Below, one piece after another: positions 42,978 to 51,864 of a stretch of DNA of 64,000 nucleotides. The DNA is from Variovorax boronicumulans (GTDB lineage: Bacteria > Pseudomonadota > Gammaproteobacteria > Burkholderiales > Burkholderiaceae_C). The DNA lies in assembly GCF_019352895.1 (NCBI RefSeq), contig NZ_JAAAFX010000009.1:700764-764763 (forward strand), in the 5' to 3' direction. A model generated the notes under the pieces. It was not told where the DNA came from. It searched no databases and saw only the letters and a program-made list of their open reading frames with translations. Positions within the stretch are counted from its first letter, which is position 1. Each line of letters begins with the position of its first letter. The position numbers and the translations under genes are program-made.

Positions 42978-43514
42978 ATGACAACTCCAGAATCCTCGGT
43001 CGCGTCGCATCCTGCGGCGCTGTGGCCGCAGACGCTGGTCGGCGCGGGTGTGCTGCTGACCGGCATGGCGCTGGCCTTCGGGGCCATCGACATTTCTTCC
43101 GAGGCCGGCTACGGCGGCGTCGGGCCCAACTTCCTGCCCTGGCTGGTCTCGATCGTGCTGATGCTGTGCGGCGGCTGGATCCTCTGGGAAGCGCGCACCG
43201 GCGGCTTCCGCGAGCTCGACGCGCCCACGGGCGCCGACCGTGGCAACTGGCCGGGCTTCGTCTGGGTGTCGGCGGGCCTGCTGCTCAATGCCGCGCTGAT
43301 CACCTCGCTGGGCTTCATCCTGAGCTGCACGCTGTGCTACGTGATGGCCGTTCAGGGCCTGCGCCGCGCGAGCGGACAGCCGGGCGTGAATGCGCCGCGC
43401 ACCTGGGCGATCGATGCCGTCACCGGCGTGCTGATCGCCACGCCCGTGTTCTGGACCTTCACGAAATTCCTGGCGATCAACCTGCCAGGCCTGACTTCCA
43501 CCGGGTGGCTCTGA
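42978..43514 (+). CDS. tctB: Tripartite tricarboxylate transporter small membrane subunit TctB
   Basis: A 178-residue protein with four predicted membrane segments ('LVGAGVLLTGMALAFGA', 'FLPWLVSIVLMLCGGWIL', 'VSAGLLLNAALITSLGF', 'VLIATPVFWTFTKFLA'), as expected for TctB. The conserved 'GPNFLPWLVS' after the first helix is the family signature. ATG 42978 has GGGAG upstream. tctA starts 1 base after its stop. Confidence 0.9.
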   Translation: MTTPESSVASHPAALWPQTLVGAGVLLTGMALAFGAIDISSEAGYGGVGPNFLPWLVSIVLMLCGGWILWEARTGGFRELDAPTGADRGNWPGFVWVSAGLLLNAALITSLGFILSCTLCYVMAVQGLRRASGQPGVNAPRTWAIDAVTGVLIATPVFWTFTKFLAINLPGLTSTGWL

Positions 43515-43515
43515 C

Positions 43516-45030
43516 ATGGACATCTTCAACGCCCTCATGGCGGGTTTCGCCACGGCGATCACCCCCGTCAATCTGCTCTGGTGCCTGGTCGGCTGTGCCC
43601 TTGGCACGGCCGTCGGCGTGCTGCCCGGCATCGGTCCGGCGGTCGCGGTGGCGATGCTGCTGCCGATCACCGGCAAGGTCGACATCACGGCCTCGATGAT
43701 CTTCTTCTCGGGCATCTACTACGGCGCCATGTACGGCGGCTCGACCACCTCGATCCTGCTCAACACGCCCGGCGAAACCGCCAGCATGGTGACCGCCATG
43801 GAGGGCAACAAGATGGCCAAGAGCGGGAGGGCGGGCGCCGCGCTCGCCACCGCGGCCATCGGCTCCTTCGTGGCCGGCACCATCGCCACCGTGATCGTCA
43901 CGCTGTTCGCGCCCTTCGTGGCGGAGTTCGCTGTCAAGCTGGGTCCGCCCGAGTATTTCCTGCTGATGCTGCTGGCCTTCACCACGGTGAGTGCGGTGCT
44001 GGGCAAGAGCACGCTGCGCGGCATGACGGCGCTGTTCATCGGCCTGGCCGCGGGCTGCGTCGGCCTCGACCAGATCTCGGGCCAGGGCCGCTACACCGGC
44101 GGCATCCCCGAGATGCTCGACGGCATCGAGATCGTGCTGGTCGCGGTCGGGCTGTTCGCGGTGGCCGAAGTGCTCTATGCGGTGTTGTTCGAAGGCAAGG
44201 TGGTCGAGGCGCAGAACAAGTTCAGCCGCGTGCACATGAGCAAGCGCGACTGGAAGCGTTCGATCCCGGCCTGGCTGCGCGGCACCGCCATCGGCACGCC
44301 CTTCGGCTGCATCCCGGCCGGCGGGACCGAGATCCCGACCTTCCTGAGCTATGCGATGGAAAAGAAGCTGGTCAAGAACCCCGAGGACAAGGCCGAGTTC
44401 GGCACCAGCGGTGCGATCGAGGGCGTGGCCGGCCCCGAGGCCGCCAACAACGCGACCGTGACCGCGGCGCTGATCCCGTTGCTTACCCTGGGCATCCCGA
44501 CCAGCAACACCACGGCGATCCTGCTCGGCGCGTTCCAGAACTACGGCATCCAGCCCGGCCCGCAGCTGTTCACCACCTCGGCCGCCTTGGTGTGGGCGCT
44601 GATCGCCTCGCTCTACATCGGCAACGTGATGCTGCTGGTGCTGAACCTGCCGATGGTGGGCCTGTGGGTCAAGCTGCTGAAGATCCCCAAGCCCCAGCTC
44701 TATGCCGGCATCCTGATCTTCGCCACCGTCGGTGCCTACGGCATGCGCCAGAGCGCCTTCGACCTGTTCCTGCTGTACGCCATCGGCGTGATCGGCGTGA
44801 TCATGCGGCGCTTCGATTTCCCGACCGCGCCGGTGGTGGTCGGCATGATCCTGGGTCCGCTGGCCGAGGCGCAGCTGCGCAACGCGATGTCGATCGGCGA
44901 GGGCAGCGCGCTGGTGTTCTTCCAGCGCCCGATGTCGATCACGCTGGTGGTGGTGATCGTGGCGGTGCTGACGCTGCCGCGCATCGCGAAGGCGATGGCA
45001 ATGCGCAAGGAACGCGCGCAGTTCGCCTGA
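43516..45030 (+). CDS. tctA: Tripartite tricarboxylate transporter large membrane subunit TctA
   Basis: A 504-residue permease subunit with about 11-12 membrane segments. 'GTAVGVLPGIGPAVAVAMLL' (about residues 30-49) and 'YYGAMYGGSTTSILLNTPG' (about 72-90) are the signature loops of the family. The second half repeats a related motif: 'GTPFGCIPAGGTEIPTFLSY' followed by 'GVAGPEAANNAT'. It couples cation flow to uptake of the carboxylate brought by TctC. The operon appears complete and intact. Confidence 0.94.
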   Translation: MDIFNALMAGFATAITPVNLLWCLVGCALGTAVGVLPGIGPAVAVAMLLPITGKVDITASMIFFSGIYYGAMYGGSTTSILLNTPGETASMVTAMEGNKMAKSGRAGAALATAAIGSFVAGTIATVIVTLFAPFVAEFAVKLGPPEYFLLMLLAFTTVSAVLGKSTLRGMTALFIGLAAGCVGLDQISGQGRYTGGIPEMLDGIEIVLVAVGLFAVAEVLYAVLFEGKVVEAQNKFSRVHMSKRDWKRSIPAWLRGTAIGTPFGCIPAGGTEIPTFLSYAMEKKLVKNPEDKAEFGTSGAIEGVAGPEAANNATVTAALIPLLTLGIPTSNTTAILLGAFQNYGIQPGPQLFTTSAALVWALIASLYIGNVMLLVLNLPMVGLWVKLLKIPKPQLYAGILIFATVGAYGMRQSAFDLFLLYAIGVIGVIMRRFDFPTAPVVVGMILGPLAEAQLRNAMSIGEGSALVFFQRPMSITLVVVIVAVLTLPRIAKAMAMRKERAQFA

Positions 45031-45073
45031 GGCGCGGCGCCGCCGGCCCTCTGCACAGGATCGGCCGTTCATC

Positions 45074-45099
45074 TCGGGGCAGCCCCATGGCTGCCCCGA
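45074..45099. terminator. Bidirectional terminator-like hairpin
   Basis: TCGGGGCAGCC (45074-45084) and GGCTGCCCCGA (45089-45099) form a perfect 11-base stem with a CCAT loop. It lies between the convergent tctA and TonB-receptor stops. There is no long T run, so termination strength is uncertain. Confidence 0.65.
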
Positions 45100-45112
45100 C
45101 GTCGTTGGGGCC

Positions 45113-47287
45113 TCAGAACACGTAGCTCCCGCTCAACAGCACCGCCCGCGGTGCGCCCGGCATCGAGGTGGCGCGCCAGTAGCGCTTGTCGCTCAGGTTG
45201 GTGACGGCCAGGGTCACGGTCCAGGGCATGGCGCGCCAGCCGACCGAGGCGTCCCAGCGGGTGTGGCCGGAGCGCTCGCTGAGGTTGTCGATGGCGTTGT
45301 AGATCGGGCCGCGGTAGGTCACGCCGAGCTCGCCGTACCAGGGGCTCTCGGGTGCGTAGCGCACGAAGACGCTGCCGTTCTTGCGCGCGAGGTTGGGCTT
45401 GAACTTGCCGACGTTGGCCGGCGTCGTGAGGTCCTGCGTGACCTTGGCCTGCTGCAGGCCCACGCCGCCGCGCACGTACCAGCTTTTCGCGAGTCTGCCG
45501 GTCATGCTGGCCTCCAGGCCGCGCGAGCGCTCGGCGCCGCGCACCGCCCAGCGGAAGGGGTCGTTGTCCGGGTCGGGCCGGTAGCGGATGTTGAGCAACT
45601 CCAGGCTGTAGAGCGACACCTGGGTCGAGAGCCGGCCGCCGAGCCAGTCGCTCTTGGTGCCGATCTCGAACTGGCGGGAGACCTGCGGCTCCTCGTCGTA
45701 GACCGCGTTGTCCTCGACCGCCACGCTGATCATGCCGCGCCCGCCGTAGGGCGAGAAGTTCTTCGAGTACGAGGCGTAGAAGCTGTGCGCGGGCACGGGT
45801 TGCCACACCACGCCGACGCGCGGGCTCAGGTGGCTGCCGTCGTAGCTGCGCGCCTTGTCGATGAGCGCGTTGCGGGTTGCGAACTCGAAGCTTTCCTGGC
45901 GCGCGCCGACCAGCAGCTTCCATTGCTCGCTCAGGCCGATCAGGTCCTGCAGGTACAGCGCGCGCGATTCGGCGCGGTGCCGGTTCACGGTGCGGGCCGC
46001 GCCATGCGGCAGCTTGGGCCCCCCCCAGATAGGGTTTTACGGATCGACCGACGCGGTGTACGCCATGGCCGGGTCGGTGAGGGAGGTGGACAGGCTGGGG
46101 TTGCGCTTCTCGGTTGCCAGCTCGAAGCCCAGCAGCAGGTCGTGCGTGATGGCGCCGGTCTTGAACTTGCCGCTCAGGTCCAGCGCGTTGGTGAAGGTGC
46201 TGTTGTCGGTCTGCTGCCAGGCGCGCGTGAAGGTCATGCGGCCAGGGGTGGTGCAGCGGCGGCCGTTGCTCATCAGGGTGCCGTTCGGGCGGCAGTAGCT
46301 GCCGCCATAGAGATGGTCGAAGTCCTGGCTGGCCTCGTGCAGCACGCTGGTCCACCGAAGGGACCAGTCGCTCGTGAAGTCGTAGCTCAGCACCGAGCGC
46401 CACATCTTCATCCTGTCCTCGATGAAGTCGTCGGGGTGCGCATAGGCGGTGCGGATCGACACGTCGGCCGGCAGGCTGTCGTAGGCGGGCGCGCGGTCGG
46501 GGCGGCGCCACACCGTGTCCTGCGTGTACTGGCCGAGCCAGCGCAGGCCGCGATGGTTGTCGTAGAGGATGCTGGGCGACACCATGGTGTTCTCGTTCTG
46601 GATGCCGCTGCGGAAGCTGTCGGCCTGTTCGCGGTCCAGCGTCAGGCGCACCACGGTGTTCGGATTGATCTCGCGGTTGAGGTCGATCGTGGCGCCCCGG
46701 TTGTGCCACGAGCCGGCCCGCAGGCCGATGCTGCTCACGGCGTCGAAACTGGCCTGCTTGCTCACCAGGTTGACGATGCCGCCGCCGCTGCCCCGGCCGT
46801 ACAGCACCGAGGCCGGACCTTTCAGGATCTCGATGCGTTCGACGTTGGCCGTGCTGCGCCGGATCTGCCCGCCGGCGCGCACGCCGTCGCGGTAGATGTC
46901 GCCCGAGCTGGCGTCGAAGCCACGGATGGTGATGCCGTCGCCGCGCGCGTCGTAGGCGGTGTCGATGCCCGGCGTGCCGTCGAGCATCACGCTCAGGTCG
47001 TTGATGCCGTAGGTCTTGAACTTGCTGACCTCGATCACGTCGACCGTCTGCGGAATGTCCTTCAGGGGCAGGGCGGTCTTGGTGGCGGTCGAGACGCCGC
47101 CGCGCGGGCGGGCGTCGTCCGGGTCCAGCGCGTCGGCTGTGACCGTGACGGTGTCCAGGGCGCGTGCGTGCGTGCCGTTCAAATGCCCCGTGCTCTGCTG
47201 AGCGTGCGCCGCCCATACCGAAGCCATGGCGGCGAATCCGGCCGCGACGGGGCCGAGCGGGGGGGTGATGAAAGATCTGTAGCGCAA
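45113..47287 (-). pseudogene. TonB-dependent siderophore receptor, interrupted by an in-frame stop
   Basis: A 725-codon frame for an outer-membrane receptor of the ferric-siderophore type (FhuE/FecA group). It has a signal peptide ('VAAGFAAMASVWAAHA'), a plug domain with 'LKDIPQTVDVIEVSKFKTYG' and 'VERIEILKGPASVLYGRGSG', and a barrel ending in a C-terminal Phe ('LLSGSYVF'). Codon 417 (46039-46037) is TAA. The reading continues in the same frame as 'NPIWGGPKLPHG', so a single substitution, probably TAC to TAA, separates two good halves. A run of eight C (46019-46026) lies next to it but keeps the frame. The start is TTG 47287 after GAGGAGG. A possible Fur site lies upstream. Confidence 0.88.
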
Positions 47288-47328
47288 CGGAAGGCCTCCT
47301 CATGGTTTTTAGGAGGGGCGAGTCTACA

Positions 47329-47349
47329 GATAAAAACGATTCCCATTTA
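47329..47349 (-). promoter_or_regulatory. Possible Fur box
   Basis: Read on the minus strand, the sequence is AAATGGGAATCGTTTTTATC, similar to the NATNATNATTATCATTATC-type Fur consensus around a central AAT-C-GTT. It lies about 42 bases upstream of the start of the siderophore-type receptor gene, where an iron-responsive operator is expected. The match is by eye. Confidence 0.5.
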
Positions 47350-47479
47350 GATTTGATGGGAACCTTGCAGCGGCCGGTGCTTGCAGTGTCGTTGCGACAT
47401 GCAGGCCGCTGCGTGATTCGAGGCGTTGCCTCGAGGTCGGCGGCGAAGGGTTCGGCCTTGAACCCCTCGCCGCCGCGTT

Positions 47480-49018
47480 TCACTTGCCCAGGGGAATCGC
47501 GTCCACCGGCACGTCCACCGGCGCGGCGGGGATCGCCGGCTTCTTCACGGCGCGCCGGATGAAGACGACCACCTGCCACACGACCACAATGGCGATCACG
47601 CTGAGCAGCGTGGCGCTGATCGGGCGGGTCACGAAGGCGCTGAAGCTGCCGCGGCTCAGCAGCATCGCACGGCGGAAGTTCTCCTCCAGCATCGGGCCCA
47701 GGATGAAGCCCAGCATCAGCGGGGCCGCTTCCATGTCCAGTCGCAGGAACAGGTAGCCGATCAGGCCGAACACGGCCGTCGTGTAGATGTCGTCGAGGCT
47801 GTTGTTGATGCTGTAGGTACCGATGCAGCAGAAGAACAGGATCGCAGGGAACAGCACGGTGTACGGGATCTTGAACACCGACAGCCAGTAGCGCACCAGC
47901 GGCACGTTGAGCACCACCAGGAAGCAGTTGCCGACCCACATGCTGGCCACCAGGCCCCAGAACAGGTCCGGGTGCGTGGCGATCATGTTGGGACCCGGCT
48001 GGATGCCCTTGACGATGAAGGCCGCCATCATCAGGGCCATCACGGCGTTCTCGGGGATGCCGATGGCCATGAGCGGGATGAAGCTGGTGCGGGCGGCAGC
48101 CTCGTCGGCGGCGGCCTGGCCGGCCACGCCTTCGATGCAGCCGGTGCCGATCTCGTGCTTGTACTTGCTGAACTTCTTGTCGGCCGCATAGGCCGCGAAC
48201 TGGGCGATGGTCGGGCCGCCGCCGGGCAGGATGCCCAGCACCGAGCCGATCACGCTGCCGCGCAGCGCGCTGGGGATGATGCGCTTGAACTCGGGCCAGG
48301 TCGGCATGAGCTTGATCTTGCCGTTGAAGGGCGTGAGCACGTTCTTGTTGTCGAGGTTCTTCACCACCTCGGCAATGCCGAAGCAGCCCAGCGCGATGCT
48401 GATGAGCCCGATGCCGTCCTGCAGGAAGGCCAGGTTCATGGTGTAGCGCGCCACGCCGCTGTTGACGTCGGTGCCGACCATGCCCAGCAGCACGCCGATC
48501 ATGGCCATCGCCAGGCCGTTGAGCAGGCTGCCGCTGCTGACGAAGCTCACGCAGAAGAAGCCCAGCAGCATCAGCGCGCAGTAGTCGGCCGGGCCGAACA
48601 GGAAGCCGACTTCACCGAGCGCCGGTGCCATCGTCGACAGCACCACGATCGCCACGGTGCCGCCGATGAAGCTGGAGATGCCCGCGGTGAACAGCGCCAA
48701 CCCGGTCTTTCCCTTGAGCGTCATCTGGTAGCCGTCGATGCAGGCCACGATGCTGCTGGCGTGCGGGATCTTCATGGTGATCGCACTCACGCTGTCGCCG
48801 TACTGCGCACCGTAATAGATGCCGGCCAGCATGATGAGTGCACCGCCGGTGGGGATCGAGTAGGTCAGCGGCAGCAGCAGGCTGATGGTCGAGAGCGGAC
48901 CGAGGCCGGGCAGCAGGCCGACCAGCGTGCCGACGGTGCAGCCGAGCGCGCAGTAGAGCAGGTTCTGGATGGTCAGCGCGTGGCTGAATCCGAACGCGAG
49001 GTTGTTGAGGACTTCCAT
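47480..49018 (-). CDS. Tripartite tricarboxylate transporter large membrane subunit (TctA family)
   Basis: A 512-residue TctA-type permease with about 11-12 membrane helices. 'GTLVGLLPGLGPLSTISLLL' and 'YYGAQYGDSVSAITMKIPH' replace the loops of the other TctA in the window, and 'GSVLGILPGGGPTIAQFAAY' is the second-half repeat. The sequence is clearly divergent from the one at 43516, so it is not a recent copy. ATG 49018 overlaps the upstream tctB stop (ATGA). No receptor gene adjoins, so it must take substrate from one encoded elsewhere, possibly one of the orphan Bug receptors. Confidence 0.93.
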   Translation of the reverse strand: MEVLNNLAFGFSHALTIQNLLYCALGCTVGTLVGLLPGLGPLSTISLLLPLTYSIPTGGALIMLAGIYYGAQYGDSVSAITMKIPHASSIVACIDGYQMTLKGKTGLALFTAGISSFIGGTVAIVVLSTMAPALGEVGFLFGPADYCALMLLGFFCVSFVSSGSLLNGLAMAMIGVLLGMVGTDVNSGVARYTMNLAFLQDGIGLISIALGCFGIAEVVKNLDNKNVLTPFNGKIKLMPTWPEFKRIIPSALRGSVIGSVLGILPGGGPTIAQFAAYAADKKFSKYKHEIGTGCIEGVAGQAAADEAAARTSFIPLMAIGIPENAVMALMMAAFIVKGIQPGPNMIATHPDLFWGLVASMWVGNCFLVVLNVPLVRYWLSVFKIPYTVLFPAILFFCCIGTYSINNSLDDIYTTAVFGLIGYLFLRLDMEAAPLMLGFILGPMLEENFRRAMLLSRGSFSAFVTRPISATLLSVIAIVVVWQVVVFIRRAVKKPAIPAAPVDVPVDAIPLGK

Positions 49019-49440
49019 CAGTAGAGCGGCAGGTTCAGGCCGAGAAAATTCTTGAAGGCGAACGCGACGAGGACCAGGCCGATCGAGATCTTGATGTTGC
49101 GCACCACCGAGTACGAGGTGCCCGCGAAGGTCGAGCAGAACACCAGGAAGATGATCCCCAGGATCATGTTGATGTACTCGGAGATCACCGCGAAGCCGAC
49201 CAGGCTCAGCAGGATCAGGACGATGTTCTTCACGCCGTAGTCCACCGGCAGCCGTTCGACGAAGAACGAACGCGCCGCGATGATCAGGCCGATCACGAAC
49301 AGGAAGGAGCTCACCATGAGCGGGAACAGTCCGGGGCCGGAGCGGGCCAGGTTCCCGACGTTGTAGGTGAGTGCAACGAAGCCGAAGAGCAGGGCGATGG
49401 CCATGATGACCGACCCTCTCACGAAGTTGCGATTGTTCAT
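49018..49440 (-). CDS. Tripartite tricarboxylate transporter small membrane subunit (TctB family)
   Basis: A 140-residue protein with four membrane segments ('VIMAIALLFGFVALTY', 'GLFPLMVSSFLFVIGLIIAA', 'IVLILLSLVGFAVIS', 'IKISIGLVLVAFAFKNFLG'). 'ARSGPGLFPLMVS' after helix 1 is the TctB signature. It is followed, with ATGA overlap, by the TctA-family gene. The two-component gene pair lies 240 bases upstream in the same direction and is its likely regulator. Confidence 0.88.
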   Translation of the reverse strand: MNNRNFVRGSVIMAIALLFGFVALTYNVGNLARSGPGLFPLMVSSFLFVIGLIIAARSFFVERLPVDYGVKNIVLILLSLVGFAVISEYINMILGIIFLVFCSTFAGTSYSVVRNIKISIGLVLVAFAFKNFLGLNLPLY

Positions 49441-49680
49441 GGCATCCCTCCTTCGGGCGAAGGCAGGGCGGGGCGGTGGCGGGGCATGAGAAGGTCTCCT
49501 AGTGGTTCACGCCTGGCCAGCGGCGCTCGTCTCGAGCGTCTTTGCAACCCAGGCGGCGAATCGTAGAAAACGATGCTTCCAATCGGCTTTCGTTTTGCCT
49601 TCCGCGCCCCAAAATACGTGTTATCACTCACACGCCCCTAAGGGCATTCACGGCGTCGACACGCCAAGGCCGTAGGCGGC

Positions 49681-51168
49681 TCAGTCGGCCTGTGGCGGTG
49701 CCGGCGGCAGCTGAAGGATGGCGCGCAGCCCGGTGCCGACCTCCGCATCGGCCAGCACGATGTCGCCGCCGTTGCGCTGCGCATAGGCGCGCGCGATGGC
49801 CAGGCCCAGCCCGGCGCCGCCGGTGGGCTTGCCGGCGCGATCGCCGGCCTGGCGAAAGCGCTCGAAGACCGCTGCGCGCCGCGCGGGCGCGATGCCGGGG
49901 CCGTCGTCGCTGACCTCGGCGCAGGCCACGCCGTCGACCACGCCGGCCGTGACCGTGATGCGGCCGCCGACCGGCGTGTAGGCGATGGCGTTGTGCACGA
50001 GGTTGGCCAGCGCCTCGTGCAGTTCGGCGGCGTCGGCCTGCACGGGCACGGCAGGCCGCGTCGCATCGCCCGTCGCGGCGTCCTCGCGCGCATCCACCCA
50101 GCCCAGGTCCTGCTCCTTCTCGTGCGCCAGCGTCAGGTATTGCAGCACCACGTCCTTGCTGATCGCATTGAGGTCCGCGCGCTGCGATGTCTGCGGCGGC
50201 TGCGTGCCGTCGTTCGCATGGGCCAGCGAGAGCAGCTGTTCGCACAGGCGCCGGCTGCGGGCGATCTGCGTGACCATCGCGCGCAGCGTGGCGTGCAGCT
50301 GCGTGCTGTCCTTCTCGCGCAGCGCCACGCCCGCTTGCGTGAGCATGATGGCCAGCGGCGTGCGCAGCTGGTGCGAGGCATCGGCGAGGAACTGCGACTG
50401 CTGGTCGAGCAGCCCGCGGTAGCTCGCGACGTTCTGGTTCACGGCCTCGACCAGCGGCGCCACCTCGTGCGGCACGCCGCCGGCATCGAGCGGCTCGGGC
50501 AACTGGCCCCGGCGCTGGACCACCGAGCGCCGCAGCCGCTCGAGCGGCCGCAGCGACCAGGTCACGCCCAGCCAGACCAGCAGGATCACCAGCACCACCA
50601 TGCGCGCATCGCGGAAGAACTGCTGGCGCAGGGAGGCCGCCTCGGCATGCTGGCGCGGCTCGGTGCCTTCGGCGGTCTGCACCCGCAACTCGAAGCTCTG
50701 GCCATGGCCGTCGACCACGGTGCTGCGCAGCGCCACCATGCGCACCGGTTGCCCGCGGTAGCTGCCGTCGAACCAGACGGGCGATGCACCGTCGCTGCCT
50801 GCGGGCGGCGGCGGAAGGTCGGCGTCGCCCAGCAGCAACCGGCCCGCGGCGGGCGCCGCGCCCTGGGGCCGGAGCTCGACGCGCAGGTGCCCGGTCTTGC
50901 GGCTGGCCGCTTCGAACATGCGCTGCACCTGCGCGGCGCTCGCATCGAGCTGCAGCGCGCCGTCGGCCGCGGGCACCACACTGCGGCGCAGGGCATCGGC
51001 GGCCTCGAGCATCACGCTGTCGTAGGCGTCCTGGACCAGGCTGCGCAGGGCGCGGTAGTCGTTCCAGCTGTCGAGCGCCAGCAGCCCCAGGATGCAGGGC
51101 AGCAGCAGCGCGAGCAGGCGCGCGCGGATGCCGAAGCGGCTGCGCGGCTCAGTCGCCGGCGAGGTCAT
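49681..51168 (-). CDS. Sensor histidine kinase (TctE-like)
   Basis: A 495-residue membrane kinase with helices near residues 12-30 and about 180-198 ('MVVLVILLVWLGVTWSL') around a periplasmic sensor. The H-box is 'DASHQLRTPLAIML' (His266). The ATP-binding part has 'NLVHNAIAYTPVG', 'DDGPGIAPARR' and 'GAGLGLAIARAYAQ'. The start lies 20 bases inside the regulator gene, so the two are coupled. It probably governs the tctBA genes immediately downstream, making this a second TctDE-like system that is clearly different in sequence from that at 39623-41715. Confidence 0.9.
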   Translation of the reverse strand: MTSPATEPRSRFGIRARLLALLLPCILGLLALDSWNDYRALRSLVQDAYDSVMLEAADALRRSVVPAADGALQLDASAAQVQRMFEAASRKTGHLRVELRPQGAAPAAGRLLLGDADLPPPPAGSDGASPVWFDGSYRGQPVRMVALRSTVVDGHGQSFELRVQTAEGTEPRQHAEAASLRQQFFRDARMVVLVILLVWLGVTWSLRPLERLRRSVVQRRGQLPEPLDAGGVPHEVAPLVEAVNQNVASYRGLLDQQSQFLADASHQLRTPLAIMLTQAGVALREKDSTQLHATLRAMVTQIARSRRLCEQLLSLAHANDGTQPPQTSQRADLNAISKDVVLQYLTLAHEKEQDLGWVDAREDAATGDATRPAVPVQADAAELHEALANLVHNAIAYTPVGGRITVTAGVVDGVACAEVSDDGPGIAPARRAAVFERFRQAGDRAGKPTGGAGLGLAIARAYAQRNGGDIVLADAEVGTGLRAILQLPPAPPQAD

Positions 51169-51835
51169 GCCCGATGCTCTCCAGCATGTAGCCCAGGCCG
51201 CGCACGGTGACGATGCGCACGTCGCCGCCGGCCAGCTTGCGGCGCAGGCGGTGCAGCACCAGTTCGATGGCGTCGGGGCCGGCGTCGCTGTCGGCAGGGA
51301 AGACCTTGGCCGACAGCTGCGATTTCTCGACCGGCGAGCCGGCGCGCGTGAGCAGCACCGCGAGCGCGGCGCTTTCGCGCGGTGTGAGCTGCAGCAGCGT
51401 GTCGCCCAGCGTGAAGGCGCGGCTGCCGTGGGCGCGTGACAGCGAACCGCAGCGCAGCGCGGCATGCGGGCTGCCGCGCGCGCGGCGCGCCAGGGCTTCG
51501 AGGCGGGCCTCGAGTTCCTCGATGGCGAAGGGCTTGCTCAGGAAATCGTCGGCCCCGGTGTTCAGGCCCTTGACCCGGTCCTTGACCGAGCCCTGGGCCG
51601 TGAGGATCAGCACCGGCGTGCGGTTGCCCGCGGCACGCAGGTCGGCCAGCACGGACAGGCCGTGCCGGTCGGGCAGCTGCAGGTCGAGCACGATCACATC
51701 GTGGTCGCCCGAAGCGAGCAAGGACGCGGCCATGGCCGCGTCGGGCGCATGGTCGGTCACATACCCGCTTTGCTTGAAGGCACGCAGGAGCCAGGCAGCC
51801 ATCTCGGCTTCATCTTCGACCAGGAGCAGACGCAT
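51149..51835 (-). CDS. OmpR-family response regulator (TctD-like)
   Basis: A 228-residue regulator with receiver residues 'VEDEAEM', D51 in 'VLDLQLPDRHGL' and Lys in 'FLSKPFA', and an OmpR-type winged helix ('LQLTPRESAALAVLL', 'ELVLHRLRRKLAGGDVRIVT'). It overlaps the kinase gene downstream by 20 bases. The RND efflux gene set, in the same orientation, ends 29 bases upstream. The regulator could be partly read through from that operon, although its context points to control of tctBA. Confidence 0.92.
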   Translation of the reverse strand: MRLLLVEDEAEMAAWLLRAFKQSGYVTDHAPDAAMAASLLASGDHDVIVLDLQLPDRHGLSVLADLRAAGNRTPVLILTAQGSVKDRVKGLNTGADDFLSKPFAIEELEARLEALARRARGSPHAALRCGSLSRAHGSRAFTLGDTLLQLTPRESAALAVLLTRAGSPVEKSQLSAKVFPADSDAGPDAIELVLHRLRRKLAGGDVRIVTVRGLGYMLESIGHDLAGD

Positions 51836-51864
51836 GCGCCGATCGTAGCCGGGACTTGTGCGCC

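Noticed and set aside
46019..46039. Frameshift at the eight-C run in the TonB receptor gene
   Set aside because: The two halves are in the same frame: the run reads as TGG GGG GGG on the coding strand. The lesion is the in-frame TAA next to it, not a frameshift.
49441..49631. A small minus-strand gene of about 64 codons upstream of tctB
   Set aside because: The product is low-complexity and basic without a domain, and it occupies the promoter region between the two-component genes and tctBA.
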